Part shown: piece by piece, positions 37,285-44,746 of the stretch
How positions within the stretch are numbered: the stretch's first letter is position 1
How the letters are laid out: the number at the start of each line of letters is the position of its first letter
Origin: Pseudomonas svalbardensis
GTDB taxonomy: Bacteria; Pseudomonadota; Gammaproteobacteria; Pseudomonadales; Pseudomonadaceae
DNA: 64,000 nt
Direction of reading: 5' to 3'
Assembly: GCF_030053115.1 (NCBI RefSeq)
Contig: NZ_CP125619.1
Coordinates: 1,489,001 to 1,553,000 of the forward strand
The notes under the pieces: generated by a model
Database searches by the model: none
Told to the model about the DNA's origin: nothing
Seen by the model: the letters and a program-made list of their open reading frames with translations, nothing else
Translations under genes and position numbers: made by a program

Positions 37285-37605
37285 TTAATTCCTAGTCGGA
37301 GCGCTGAGCTCCTTGACGATGGCATCGAGGAACGCCTGAATCACGTCCTCGTTGCGTTTGAAAAAGTGCCATTGACCGGCTTTCTGGCTGCTGATCAGTC
37401 CCGCACGTTGCAAGTTCGCCAAATGGGCGGACACGGTCGACTGCGACAGGCCGCAGCGTTGATCGATCTGTCCGGCGCAAATGCCGTACTCGTGGTTGTG
37501 GATCTGTTCCGGGAACTGGGCTTTGGGATCTTTCAGCCAGATGAGGATGTCTCGGCGTACTGGGTGTGCCAGGGCTTTTATTATTTCGTCGAGGTCGATG
37601 GTCAT
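37285..37605 (-). CDS. ArsR-type winged-helix repressor
   Basis: The 106-residue protein has the ArsR fold with recognition helix LSQSTVSAHLANLQRAGLI (about 54-72) and the N-terminal ALAHPVRRDILIWLK. It lacks the metal-binding ELCVCDL box of arsenic ArsR, so a non-metal signal is likely; two cysteines (ICAGQIDQRCG) could be redox-active. It heads the operon with the MFS gene and xenB and probably represses it from the TATATCGCGA boxes. Confidence 0.87.
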   Translation of the reverse strand: MTIDLDEIIKALAHPVRRDILIWLKDPKAQFPEQIHNHEYGICAGQIDQRCGLSQSTVSAHLANLQRAGLISSQKAGQWHFFKRNEDVIQAFLDAIVKELSAPTRN

Positions 37606-37632
37606 GGTTTGGGCTCGTGATGAGTAAAACGC

Positions 37633-37734
37633 TATATCGCGATGAGGCGAACTTTAAATCGGTACTTCGCGATATACCAATATGATTTTGGTCTGGCGAC
37701 CGAGTAATTCGGTATATCGAGTTATAACGATATG
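37633..37734 (-). promoter_or_regulatory. Inverted ATATCGCGA boxes upstream of the arsR-MFS-xenB operon
   Basis: TATATCGCGA (37633-37642) and its inverse TCGCGATATA (37667-37676) are 34 bp apart in a run of AT-rich DNA. A related GGTATATCGAGTTATAACGA follows at 37711-37730. The repeats are good candidates for the ArsR-type repressor binding sites. Confidence 0.55.
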
Positions 37735-37760
37735 TGGGGCGTAGTGCTAAGCTGCGCGGC

Positions 37761-38339
37761 ATGAACTATCTCGCACATCTGCACCTCGGTGGCCAGCGCC
37801 CCGGTCAATTGCTCGGCAGTCTGTATGGCGATTTCGTCAAAGGGCGGCTGCAAGGGCAGTTCGATCCGGAGATCGAAGCGGCCATCCAGCTGCATCGCAG
37901 CATCGATGTCTTTACCGACCGCCATCCGTTGGTGGACGTCTCGTTGTCACGGTTTTCCATCACCCGCCGGCGTTACGCCGGGATTGTGCTCGACGTGTTT
38001 TTCGACCATTGCCTGGCGCGTGACTGGACGCTGTACGCCGACCAGCCACTGGAGCAATTCACTTCGGGCGTGTACCGGGTGCTGTCCGCCGAGGCGCAAT
38101 TGCCGGAACGTCTGGCGCAGATCGCGCCGCACATGGTGGCCAATGACTGGTTGGGTTCTTATCGGGAGTTCGCGGTGCTTGAGCAGGTGCTGCGGGGGAT
38201 TTCGCGGCGGTTGACGCGGCCGGAGGAACTGGCCGCAGCGATGCAGGAGTTGCGGGTGTTGTATGAGCCGTTGAGTGATGACTTCCGGTTGTTCTATCCG
38301 CAGCTTCAGCAGTTTGCCCAAAACTATCCAACGACATAA
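37761..38339 (+). CDS. acpH: Acyl-carrier-protein phosphodiesterase AcpH
   Basis: The 192-residue protein matches the AcpH family (hydrolyses 4'-phosphopantetheine from ACP). The ATG at 37761 gives MNYLAHLHLGG, and LLGSLYGDFVKG, IQLHRSIDVFTDRHP and the metal-site FFDHCLARDW are conserved. The frame extends 9 codons upstream without support. A REPIN follows 6 bp after the stop. Confidence 0.9.
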   Translation: MNYLAHLHLGGQRPGQLLGSLYGDFVKGRLQGQFDPEIEAAIQLHRSIDVFTDRHPLVDVSLSRFSITRRRYAGIVLDVFFDHCLARDWTLYADQPLEQFTSGVYRVLSAEAQLPERLAQIAPHMVANDWLGSYREFAVLEQVLRGISRRLTRPEELAAAMQELRVLYEPLSDDFRLFYPQLQQFAQNYPTT

Positions 38340-38345
38340 ACCTAT

Positions 38346-38435
38346 TGTGGGAGCGAGCCTGCTCGCGAAAGCGGCTTAACATTCAACGAAGATGCTGAAT
38401 GGCATACCGCTTTCGCGAGCAGGCTCGCTCCCACA
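38346..38435. repeat. REPIN, copy 2
   Basis: The 90-bp inverted REP pair has the same 24-bp arms as the 23093 copy. The centre contains CATTCAACGAAGATGCTGAATG. It separates the convergent acpH and olsA genes. Confidence 0.9.
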
Positions 38436-38465
38436 GGGGATTTTTGTTCCTTCAGTAGATAGGTG

Positions 38466-39257
38466 TCAGGCCGCAATGGCGGGTCGCATTGGGACTTGCT
38501 GTGTTTCCGGAATCGCCCCAAACAACGCCTTCTGCACCGCCTGCTGCGCCTCAAACGCCAGTGCCGCACGCTCGCGGCCTTCACACGCGATCGGCTTGAG
38601 CAAATGAATCTCCACCTCCCCCCGATCATTGGCAAACAAGCGCATCAAGTGCGAGAGCAAATCATCATCGCCAATGAACGGCGCCAGTGAATCGAGCTTT
38701 CCGTCGCGCAGATAACGAATCGCCACCGGCTGCAACTTCACGTCGGAGTCGATCGCCGCAGACAGCAATCGACCGTGGAAAGTGCGCAGCGAGCGGCCAT
38801 CGGTGGTGGTGCCTTCCGGGAACATCAGCAGCGGATGTTCCTGCTCCAGATGACGGGTCATCTGTTTGCGGATCAACTGGCTGTCGCCTGACCCGCGACG
38901 AATGAACAAACTGCCAGCCTTGGCCGCCAACCAGCCCGCCACCGGCCAGGTGCGCACTTCGGCCTTTGACAGGAACGACAGCGGCGTGAGCATGCCCAGC
39001 AGTGGAATGTCGGTCCAGGACACATGGTTGCTGACCCAGAGCATCGGCGCCTTCGGCAATTCACCCTGCACGGTCACGCGAAAGGGCAGGGCATTGCTCA
39101 GGCGCGCCATGAAAAATCGCGACCAGCGCTGGCGACGGACCATCGAATGAGCAATCCCCAAACGTTCGAACAACCCAAACACACTGGCCATGCTCAAACC
39201 CAGCGCCACCACCACCAACACTCGCGCAATCCGCGCGTACACCCGTAACTGACTCAT
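38466..39257 (-). CDS. olsA: Lyso-ornithine lipid O-acyltransferase OlsA
   Basis: The 263-residue PlsC-family acyltransferase carries the HX4D motif NHVSWTD (about 78-84) and the FPEGTTTDG block (about 147). The N-terminal hydrophobic helix anchors it in the inner membrane. It adds the second fatty acid to lyso-ornithine lipid. The ATG at 39257 overlaps the olsB stop (TGATG); the GTG one codon earlier is less likely. The pair corresponds to PA4351-PA4350 of P. aeruginosa. Confidence 0.9.
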   Translation of the reverse strand: MSQLRVYARIARVLVVVALGLSMASVFGLFERLGIAHSMVRRQRWSRFFMARLSNALPFRVTVQGELPKAPMLWVSNHVSWTDIPLLGMLTPLSFLSKAEVRTWPVAGWLAAKAGSLFIRRGSGDSQLIRKQMTRHLEQEHPLLMFPEGTTTDGRSLRTFHGRLLSAAIDSDVKLQPVAIRYLRDGKLDSLAPFIGDDDLLSHLMRLFANDRGEVEIHLLKPIACEGRERAALAFEAQQAVQKALFGAIPETQQVPMRPAIAA

Positions 39258-40012
39258 CACACGGCCGCCTTGAAGTGCTTGGCATAACGCGGGCAGAGTT
39301 CGTCGCGCTTGAGCAGAATGAACACGTCGGCGACCTGGAAGTCTTCATCCCAGCACGGCTCGCCACAGATTTTCGCGCCGAGGCGCATGTAGGCCTTGAG
39401 CAACGGTGGCATTTCGGCGATGACGTTGGACGGAATAGCGAGGCTCGGCAGCGGTTTTTTCGGTTCTGCCCGCAGGTGTTCTGTGCACAGGTAGCGTTCG
39501 CGCAGGCGCTGCATGATCGCGTGGGCCTGGATGCCGCCGTCCTGCATCGGGATGCTCGCGCAACCCATCAAATAGCTGTAGCCGCCCTGGTTCAGCACTT
39601 CGGCCAGTTCGCCCCAGAGTACGGCGATGGTCCCGCCGTTGCGGTAGGCCGGGTCGACGCAAGTGCGGCCGATTTCCAGGATCGGGCCTTTCAGATGGAC
39701 CAGGCCATGCAGGCTGAATTCTTCTTCGCTGTAGAACTTGCCCAGGCTGCTGGCGGCCGTGTGGTCGAGCAAACGGGTGGTCGCCACCAGACGCCCGGTG
39801 TTCAAGTCACGCACGCCGATGTGGGCGCAGTGAACATCATAGTCATCCATGTCCAGACCCAGCTCCGCGCCTTTCAGCTTGGCGTTGAATTCGCCGCTGA
39901 ACACGTTGAAGCGCAGGGCCTGGGCTTCCTGCAAGGCCTCGGCGCCCACCAGGCGTTCGGCTTGCAGGCGGCGTTCATTGCCGGTGTCGCTGATGCGGGC
40001 GATCTGAGTCAT
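39257..40012 (-). CDS. olsB: L-ornithine N-acyltransferase OlsB
   Basis: The 251-residue GNAT-type enzyme joins 3-hydroxyacyl-ACP to ornithine, the first step of ornithine lipid synthesis. Family segments are [42 protein letters not shown] and [12 protein letters not shown]. It is translated with olsA by stop-start overlap. In other pseudomonads the pathway responds to phosphate limitation; no PhoB box was identified here. Confidence 0.92.
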   Translation of the reverse strand: MTQIARISDTGNERRLQAERLVGAEALQEAQALRFNVFSGEFNAKLKGAELGLDMDDYDVHCAHIGVRDLNTGRLVATTRLLDHTAASSLGKFYSEEEFSLHGLVHLKGPILEIGRTCVDPAYRNGGTIAVLWGELAEVLNQGGYSYLMGCASIPMQDGGIQAHAIMQRLRERYLCTEHLRAEPKKPLPSLAIPSNVIAEMPPLLKAYMRLGAKICGEPCWDEDFQVADVFILLKRDELCPRYAKHFKAAV

Positions 40013-40166
40013 TGCGAATCTCCATACGGGCCGGTCACCCGTCTTGGGTTGCAGCCGATCGACTTTCTTTATGCAGCCGTGTTGTGCAAAGTCAGGCTAT
40101 GTAGCCCCGGTGTCATCGCCATGAAGCTTTGGTGATGCTTATATGACAGCCTTTGAGGAGCCTCTT

Positions 40167-41054
40167 ATGCCCTGGCAAAACCTGCTGCGCCGCCGCGATC
40201 GTCTGCCCGCCAACCCGGACCTGGGCGAGGGGTTCGCGACCTTGTTGCACCAGTTGGGCAACGTCACGCCGTTCGAACTGGCGGTGGCCGGCGGGCGTTT
40301 GATGTCGACGCCGGGGCTGGCGTTTCTGGTGGGCTATCAAGCGGCGTTGCGCATGCTTTGGCCGAGCGCGCCGCTGAGCCTTGGCGCCTTGTGCGCGACC
40401 GAACAGCGCAGCTTGCGGGTGGCGGATATGCAGACTCGTCTGCACGATTTGCGTCTGAGCGGGCGCAAGGATTTTGTCACCGCAGGCGATGCCGCCGATT
40501 GGCTGCTGATTGCGGCCCGCAGTGAAGCTCCCGACGAAAAACCGCGCCTGAGTCTGGCGGTGGTTTATCCCGATGAACCGGGCGTGCGTCTGGAGAAACT
40601 GCCGGCGATCCCGTTGATGCCAGACATCAGCCATGGTCGGCTGTTTCTCGATAACGCTCAGTGCGAGCTGTTGGCGGGGGATGGCTGGGATGCTTACATC
40701 AAACCGTTTCGCACCCTTGAAGACATTTACGTTCTGAGCGCCATGACCGCCTGGCTGTACGGCATCGGTCAGGACAGCGACTGGCCGCAAGCCTTGCAAC
40801 TGCGTTTGCTGGCGCTGCTGGCCGGGTGTGCGGAAGTCAGCCGGCAGGCGCCGAATAATCCGTCCGGGCATGTGTTACTCGGTGGCTTGTTTGCGCAGTT
40901 CGATGGGCTCAAGGCTGAGGTGGCTCAGGCACTGGCCGATGGTCCGCAGCAATGGGCGGCGATGTGGCAGCGCGATCAGGGCGTGATGGGTTTGGCGGCG
41001 GGTGCGCGGGGGAAGCGGTTGGCAAAGGCACTCGCGGGATCTTCGCAGGGTTGA
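40167..41054 (+). CDS. Acyl-CoA dehydrogenase-like protein
   Basis: From the ATG at 40167 the product has 295 residues; GAGGAG lies nine bases upstream, and the in-frame ATG at 40143 precedes that site. LTPFELAVAGGR-like and RLSGRKDFVTAGDAADWLLIAAR resemble the middle beta domain of acyl-CoA dehydrogenases. The protein is shorter than true ones (about 380), and the catalytic-base region could not be confirmed, so activity is doubtful. It is divergent from olsBA, suggesting a lipid link, which is inference. Confidence 0.75.
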   Translation: MPWQNLLRRRDRLPANPDLGEGFATLLHQLGNVTPFELAVAGGRLMSTPGLAFLVGYQAALRMLWPSAPLSLGALCATEQRSLRVADMQTRLHDLRLSGRKDFVTAGDAADWLLIAARSEAPDEKPRLSLAVVYPDEPGVRLEKLPAIPLMPDISHGRLFLDNAQCELLAGDGWDAYIKPFRTLEDIYVLSAMTAWLYGIGQDSDWPQALQLRLLALLAGCAEVSRQAPNNPSGHVLLGGLFAQFDGLKAEVAQALADGPQQWAAMWQRDQGVMGLAAGARGKRLAKALAGSSQG

Positions 41055-41062
41055 CCGGCCCC

Positions 41063-41127
41063 TTCGCGAGCAAGCCCGCTCCCACAGGGGAATGCATTTC
41101 AAATGTGGGCGTGAGCCTGCTCGCGAA
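41063..41127. repeat. REP pair, tail-to-tail, copy 3
   Basis: Two diverged REP arms face outward (TTCGCGAGCAAGCCCGCTCC... and ...GAGCCTGCTCGCGAA) with a 17-bp centre, 65 bp in all. The orientation is opposite to that of the 90-bp copies. It lies between the acyl-CoA-dehydrogenase-like gene and the serine hydrolase. Confidence 0.8.
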
Positions 41128-41210
41128 GGCGTCCTCAAGAACAATGCAAACTCAAAAACTGTCATCAAGCTCGACTAGGCTCAGCAGGTTCATCCTTCCG
41201 AGCCCCCACC

Positions 41211-42305
41211 ATGTTCAAAGGCGTGTCCCTGACTTTCGGGCTGTTGTTCAGCCTCACGGCTCACGCCGAATACTGGCCTGCCGAGCAATGGTCGACCGCC
41301 CCGACAGTCACCGGGCCGGCGCTTCAAGCCCTGGAGACTTACGCCTTCCCACCCCGTGATGAGGCCACCCGAAAAGGCATCCGCACTGACGCCTTGCTGG
41401 TGATCCGCGACGGCCAGTTGATCTACGAACGCTACGCCGATCCGACCACCGCCGACACCCCACACCTGACCTGGTCCATCAGCAAAAGCCTGATGGCCGC
41501 GGTCCTCGGCGTGGCCTATGGCGAAGGTCTGTTCAAGCTCCAGGACCCGGTGCAGAAATTTTATCCACCGCTGGAAAAGCACCCGACGATGACCATGGCC
41601 GACCTGCTGCACTGGGCCTCGGGACTGGACTGGCAGGAAGACTATGAATACGCGCCATTGAAATCCTCGGTGGTCGCGATGCTCTACACCCGTGGTCACC
41701 CGGACATGGCCGCGTTCACCGCCGATCACGCTGAATACGCCAAACCCGGTGAGGCATTCCGTTATTCCAGTGGCGACAGCAATCTATTGTCCGCCGCGCT
41801 GAAAAACATCGTCGGCCCGACCCGCTATCCGGATTATCCATGGACTGCGCTGTTCGAGCCTTTGGGGATTCGCCACGCCGTCTGGGAAAGCGATGCCACG
41901 GGAACCTTCGTCGCTTCGTCCTATGCCTACCTAACCGCCCGGGACCTCGCGCGAGTTGGTCTGCTGATGGCACGCGACGGCCGCTGGGGCGAGCGGCAAT
42001 TGCTGCCCAAGGACTGGGTCACTTTCAACCGCGAACCGTTCGCCCATTATCAAGTCAATCAAGACGACGCCGTGCCCGGCGGCCATTGGTGGCTTAACCG
42101 CGCGGTGGAAGGTGCGGCAAAACCCTGGCCCGATGCACCTGCCGACACCTTCGCCGCGCTGGGTCATTGGGGCCAGGCGATGTACGTGATTCCCAGCGAA
42201 AACCAGGTGATCGTGCGCTACGGCGATGACCGCGACGGCAGCTACCGGCACAACGAGTTGCTCAAACTCGCGCTCAAGGCATTTGCCGCGAAGGTGCAGC
42301 CATGA
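41211..42305 (+). CDS. Serine hydrolase of the beta-lactamase/penicillin-binding superfamily
   Basis: The 364-residue exported protein has a signal peptide ending TAHA (about residue 19). The active-site SxxK is SISK (89-92), the tyrosine motif is in RYSSGDSN, and GHWG near the C-terminus fits the KTG-like box. Family members include class C beta-lactamases, EstB-type esterases and 6-aminohexanoate hydrolases; the substrate is unknown. Its stop overlaps the start of the next gene. Confidence 0.85.
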   Translation: MFKGVSLTFGLLFSLTAHAEYWPAEQWSTAPTVTGPALQALETYAFPPRDEATRKGIRTDALLVIRDGQLIYERYADPTTADTPHLTWSISKSLMAAVLGVAYGEGLFKLQDPVQKFYPPLEKHPTMTMADLLHWASGLDWQEDYEYAPLKSSVVAMLYTRGHPDMAAFTADHAEYAKPGEAFRYSSGDSNLLSAALKNIVGPTRYPDYPWTALFEPLGIRHAVWESDATGTFVASSYAYLTARDLARVGLLMARDGRWGERQLLPKDWVTFNREPFAHYQVNQDDAVPGGHWWLNRAVEGAAKPWPDAPADTFAALGHWGQAMYVIPSENQVIVRYGDDRDGSYRHNELLKLALKAFAAKVQP

Positions 42306-42631
42306 ACCGCCGCAGCCTTGTTCGTCGCCGACCGTTCAGCACGTTGTTGTTGATCCTGCTGATCGCCTTGCTCGGCTGGATCTGGAAGGAGCGCGTGGCG
42401 TTGTGGGCATTCCCGGACATCCTCAGTGCCTACACCGCCAAGGAATATTGTTCGTGCCGTTACGTGATGAATTACCCGGCCGAGTACTGCCACGACTATG
42501 TGAAACAGTGGTTGCCGAGCAGTGGCTTTACCGATGAACCCGCCGGCAAGCGCGTCACCGTCAGCGGCATGGGCCGCAGCAATAGCGCCACCTGGGGCGG
42601 CGAGCGCCAGGGTTGCCGCCTGAATCCCTGA
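42302..42631 (+). CDS. Small membrane-anchored protein, partner of the serine hydrolase
   Basis: The 109-residue protein has a basic N-terminus and one membrane helix (about 14-30), then a periplasmic part with CSCRYVMNYPAEYC and a further Cys at the end. The start ATG overlaps the hydrolase stop by 4 bp, so the two are coupled. It is not recognised as an enzyme; the cysteine pattern suggests disulfides or metal binding. It may assist or localise the hydrolase (inference). Confidence 0.75.
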   Translation: MNRRSLVRRRPFSTLLLILLIALLGWIWKERVALWAFPDILSAYTAKEYCSCRYVMNYPAEYCHDYVKQWLPSSGFTDEPAGKRVTVSGMGRSNSATWGGERQGCRLNP

Positions 42632-42644
42632 ACACCACTGTCCT

Positions 42645-42792
42645 TGTAGCAGCTGGCGAAGCCTGCGTTCGGCTGCGAAGCAGTCGTGAAATCAGGCGCT
42701 GCGGTTTTACAGGGAGACCGAGGTGGCTGGATTGGCGACTGCTTCGTCCGAACGCGGCCCGAACCGAACGCAGCCTTCGGCAGCTGCTACAC
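42645..42792. repeat. Second-type REP pair (TGTAGCAGCTGGCG), copy 1
   Basis: The left arm TGTAGCAGCTGGCGAAGCCTG (42645 onward) and the right arm ending GGCAGCTGCTACA (to 42792) are inverted. CTGCGTTCGG/CCGAACGCAG repeats lie inside. The same family recurs at 49359-49491. It fills the gap before the YceI gene. Confidence 0.8.
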
Positions 42793-42855
42793 AAGTTTGC
42801 AATTGGCTCACGGGCGGTTAAGGTTCGTGCAGGTTTATCTGCCCCACGAGTCTCT

Positions 42856-43446
42856 ATGTTCAACCGCTTCCTCTGCAAAACCCTCGCCTTCCTGCTGTTG
42901 GCCAGCGCCACGTTGTCGGTCCACGCCGATTGGTATCTGGATGGCGAGTCCTCGCGTTTGTCGTTCGTCAGCACAAAAAACGTCAACATTTCAGAAGTGC
43001 AACGCTTTCTGGTGCTGCACGGCAAGGTCGATCCCAAGGGGCTGGCTCAGGTCGAAGTCGAGCTGGACTCGGTCAACAGCGGCATTCCGTTGCGCGATGA
43101 ACGCATGCGCAAGGACCTGTTTGAAATCCAGACCTTCCCCGAAGCGCTGATTACCGCGCAGATCGATCTGCGGCCGATCAACGACCTCGCGCCCGGCGCG
43201 CAACTTGAATTGCGCCTGCCGCTGACCGTCAACCTCCATGGTAAACAACACGAATACAACGCTGAACTGCTGGCAACCCGTCTCGATGACCGGCGCTTCC
43301 AGGTGGTGACACTCGAGCCGTTGGTGATCAACGCTGCGGATTTCGACTTTACCCCCGGCCTGGAAAGTTTGCGCAAGGTCGCCGGTTTGTCGGCCATCAG
43401 TTTGTCGGTGCCGGTGAGTGCGGTACTGATTTTCACGGCGCGCTGA
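42856..43446 (+). CDS. YceI-family periplasmic protein
   Basis: From the ATG at 42856 the protein has 196 residues with a signal peptide ending SVHA (about 23). The lipocalin-like YceI domain follows: WYLDGESSRLSFVSTKN, VDLDSVNSGIPLRDERM-like, LFEIQTFPEA and LPLTVNLHGK. YceI proteins bind isoprenoid-type lipids in the periplasm. The longer frame from 42613 reads through the repeat and is rejected. It lies directly upstream of the phospholipase-D-type gene. Confidence 0.88.
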   Translation: MFNRFLCKTLAFLLLASATLSVHADWYLDGESSRLSFVSTKNVNISEVQRFLVLHGKVDPKGLAQVEVELDSVNSGIPLRDERMRKDLFEIQTFPEALITAQIDLRPINDLAPGAQLELRLPLTVNLHGKQHEYNAELLATRLDDRRFQVVTLEPLVINAADFDFTPGLESLRKVAGLSAISLSVPVSAVLIFTAR

Positions 43447-43447
43447 C

Positions 43448-44605
43448 ATGGCCGGCGCGATTTTCCCCTGGCGTGAAGGCAACCGTTTTGAACTGTTGAT
43501 CGACGGTCCGCAGTTTTTTCCACGGATGTTGGTCGCGATTGCCCGCGCCGAAGAGCAGGTCGAGCTGGAGCTGTACCTGGTGGAGGCGGGTGCCTGTGCC
43601 GAGGCGATGGTTCAGGCGTTGGTCCAGGCCGCAGAACGTGGCGTGCGCGTGCGCTGCCTGTTCGATGATTACGGCAGCCTCGCGTTCACCCTGGCTTTGC
43701 GTCAGCGTTTGATGGCAGCGGGCGTGGAGCTGCGCTTTTACAATCGCCTGAGCTGGCGGCGCTGGGTGGGCAACTTCTACCGCGATCACCGCAAGCTGTT
43801 GCTGGTCGATCAGAGCAAGGCCGTGGTGGGTGGCACCGGGGTGACCGATGAGTTCTGGACGCCGGGCGAAGACACCAGCGAATGGCACGAAGTGATGGTG
43901 GAAATCACCGGCCCCTTGGTCATCGACTGGCAGTTGCTGTTCGACCGCCAATGGATCGCCAACCGGCATCGGCGCGCCTGGAAACCCGCTTCGCATTTCG
44001 GCTTGCCGCGTCTGCCACGCGTGCCGTCCATGGGCGAGGGCATGGGTCGGGTCGCCTATGCCGACGCCCGCCAGCACCGGGACATCCTGCAATCGTTGAC
44101 TCGCGCGTTGAACAGCGGCCAGCAGCGGATCTGGCTGGCGACGCCGTATTTCCTGCCGACCTGGAAAGTCCGCCGCTCACTGCGCCGGGCTGCCGCCCGA
44201 GGTGTCGATGTGCGCCTGCTGCTGACCGGGCCACGCACCGATCACCCGTCGGTGCGCTACGCCGGGCATCGCTACTACCCGCGATTGCTCAAGGCCGGGG
44301 TGACGATCTTCGAATACCAGCCGTGTTTCCTGCACCTGAAAATGGTCCTGGTCGACGACTGGGTGAGCATCGGCTCGTGCAATTTCGATCACTGGAATTT
44401 GCGCTTCAACCTGGAAGCCAACCTTGAGGCGCTGGACCCGGGGCTGACGCGGGCGGTGGCGGCGAGTTTCGAGAGGGACTTTGCGCAGAGCCAGGAAGTC
44501 AGTCTGGAGGCATGGCAACGCCGGCCGCTGTGGCGGCGGGTGAAGCAGAGGATTTGGGGATGGGTGGATCGGCTGGTGGTGAATCTGCTGGATCGACGGG
44601 GCTGA
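43448..44605 (+). CDS. clsB: Phospholipase-D family cardiolipin synthase-like enzyme
   Basis: The 385-residue protein has two HKD-type motifs. DHRKLLLVD near 114 is preceded by RDH (first HxK region). FLHLKMVLVDDWVSIGSCNFD near 296 is a complete second motif. There is no N-terminal membrane helix, unlike ClsA, so it resembles ClsB. It starts 1 bp after the yceI stop. Cardiolipin synthesis is the likely reaction. The symbol follows similarity only. Confidence 0.8.
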   Translation: MAGAIFPWREGNRFELLIDGPQFFPRMLVAIARAEEQVELELYLVEAGACAEAMVQALVQAAERGVRVRCLFDDYGSLAFTLALRQRLMAAGVELRFYNRLSWRRWVGNFYRDHRKLLLVDQSKAVVGGTGVTDEFWTPGEDTSEWHEVMVEITGPLVIDWQLLFDRQWIANRHRRAWKPASHFGLPRLPRVPSMGEGMGRVAYADARQHRDILQSLTRALNSGQQRIWLATPYFLPTWKVRRSLRRAAARGVDVRLLLTGPRTDHPSVRYAGHRYYPRLLKAGVTIFEYQPCFLHLKMVLVDDWVSIGSCNFDHWNLRFNLEANLEALDPGLTRAVAASFERDFAQSQEVSLEAWQRRPLWRRVKQRIWGWVDRLVVNLLDRRG

Positions 44606-44633
44606 GCCCAATCTCCGCAACACCCTAATCTAC

Positions 44634-44723
44634 TGTGGGAGCGAGCCTGCTCGCGATGGCGGCATAACATTCTACAAAGATGCTGAGTGTTATGGCCTCA
44701 TCGCGAGCAGGCTCGCTCCCACA
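44634..44723. repeat. REPIN, copy 4
   Basis: The 90-bp inverted REP pair has the 24-bp arms ending TCGCGA and a different centre. It lies between the convergent clsB-like and bglX genes. Confidence 0.9.
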
Positions 44724-44746
44724 GTTTTATTGCGGTGTGCCAGGGG

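Noticed and set aside
42613..42855. N-terminal extension of the YceI gene
   Set aside because: It reads through a REP pair and would hide the signal peptide; the start at 42856 gives a normal exported protein.
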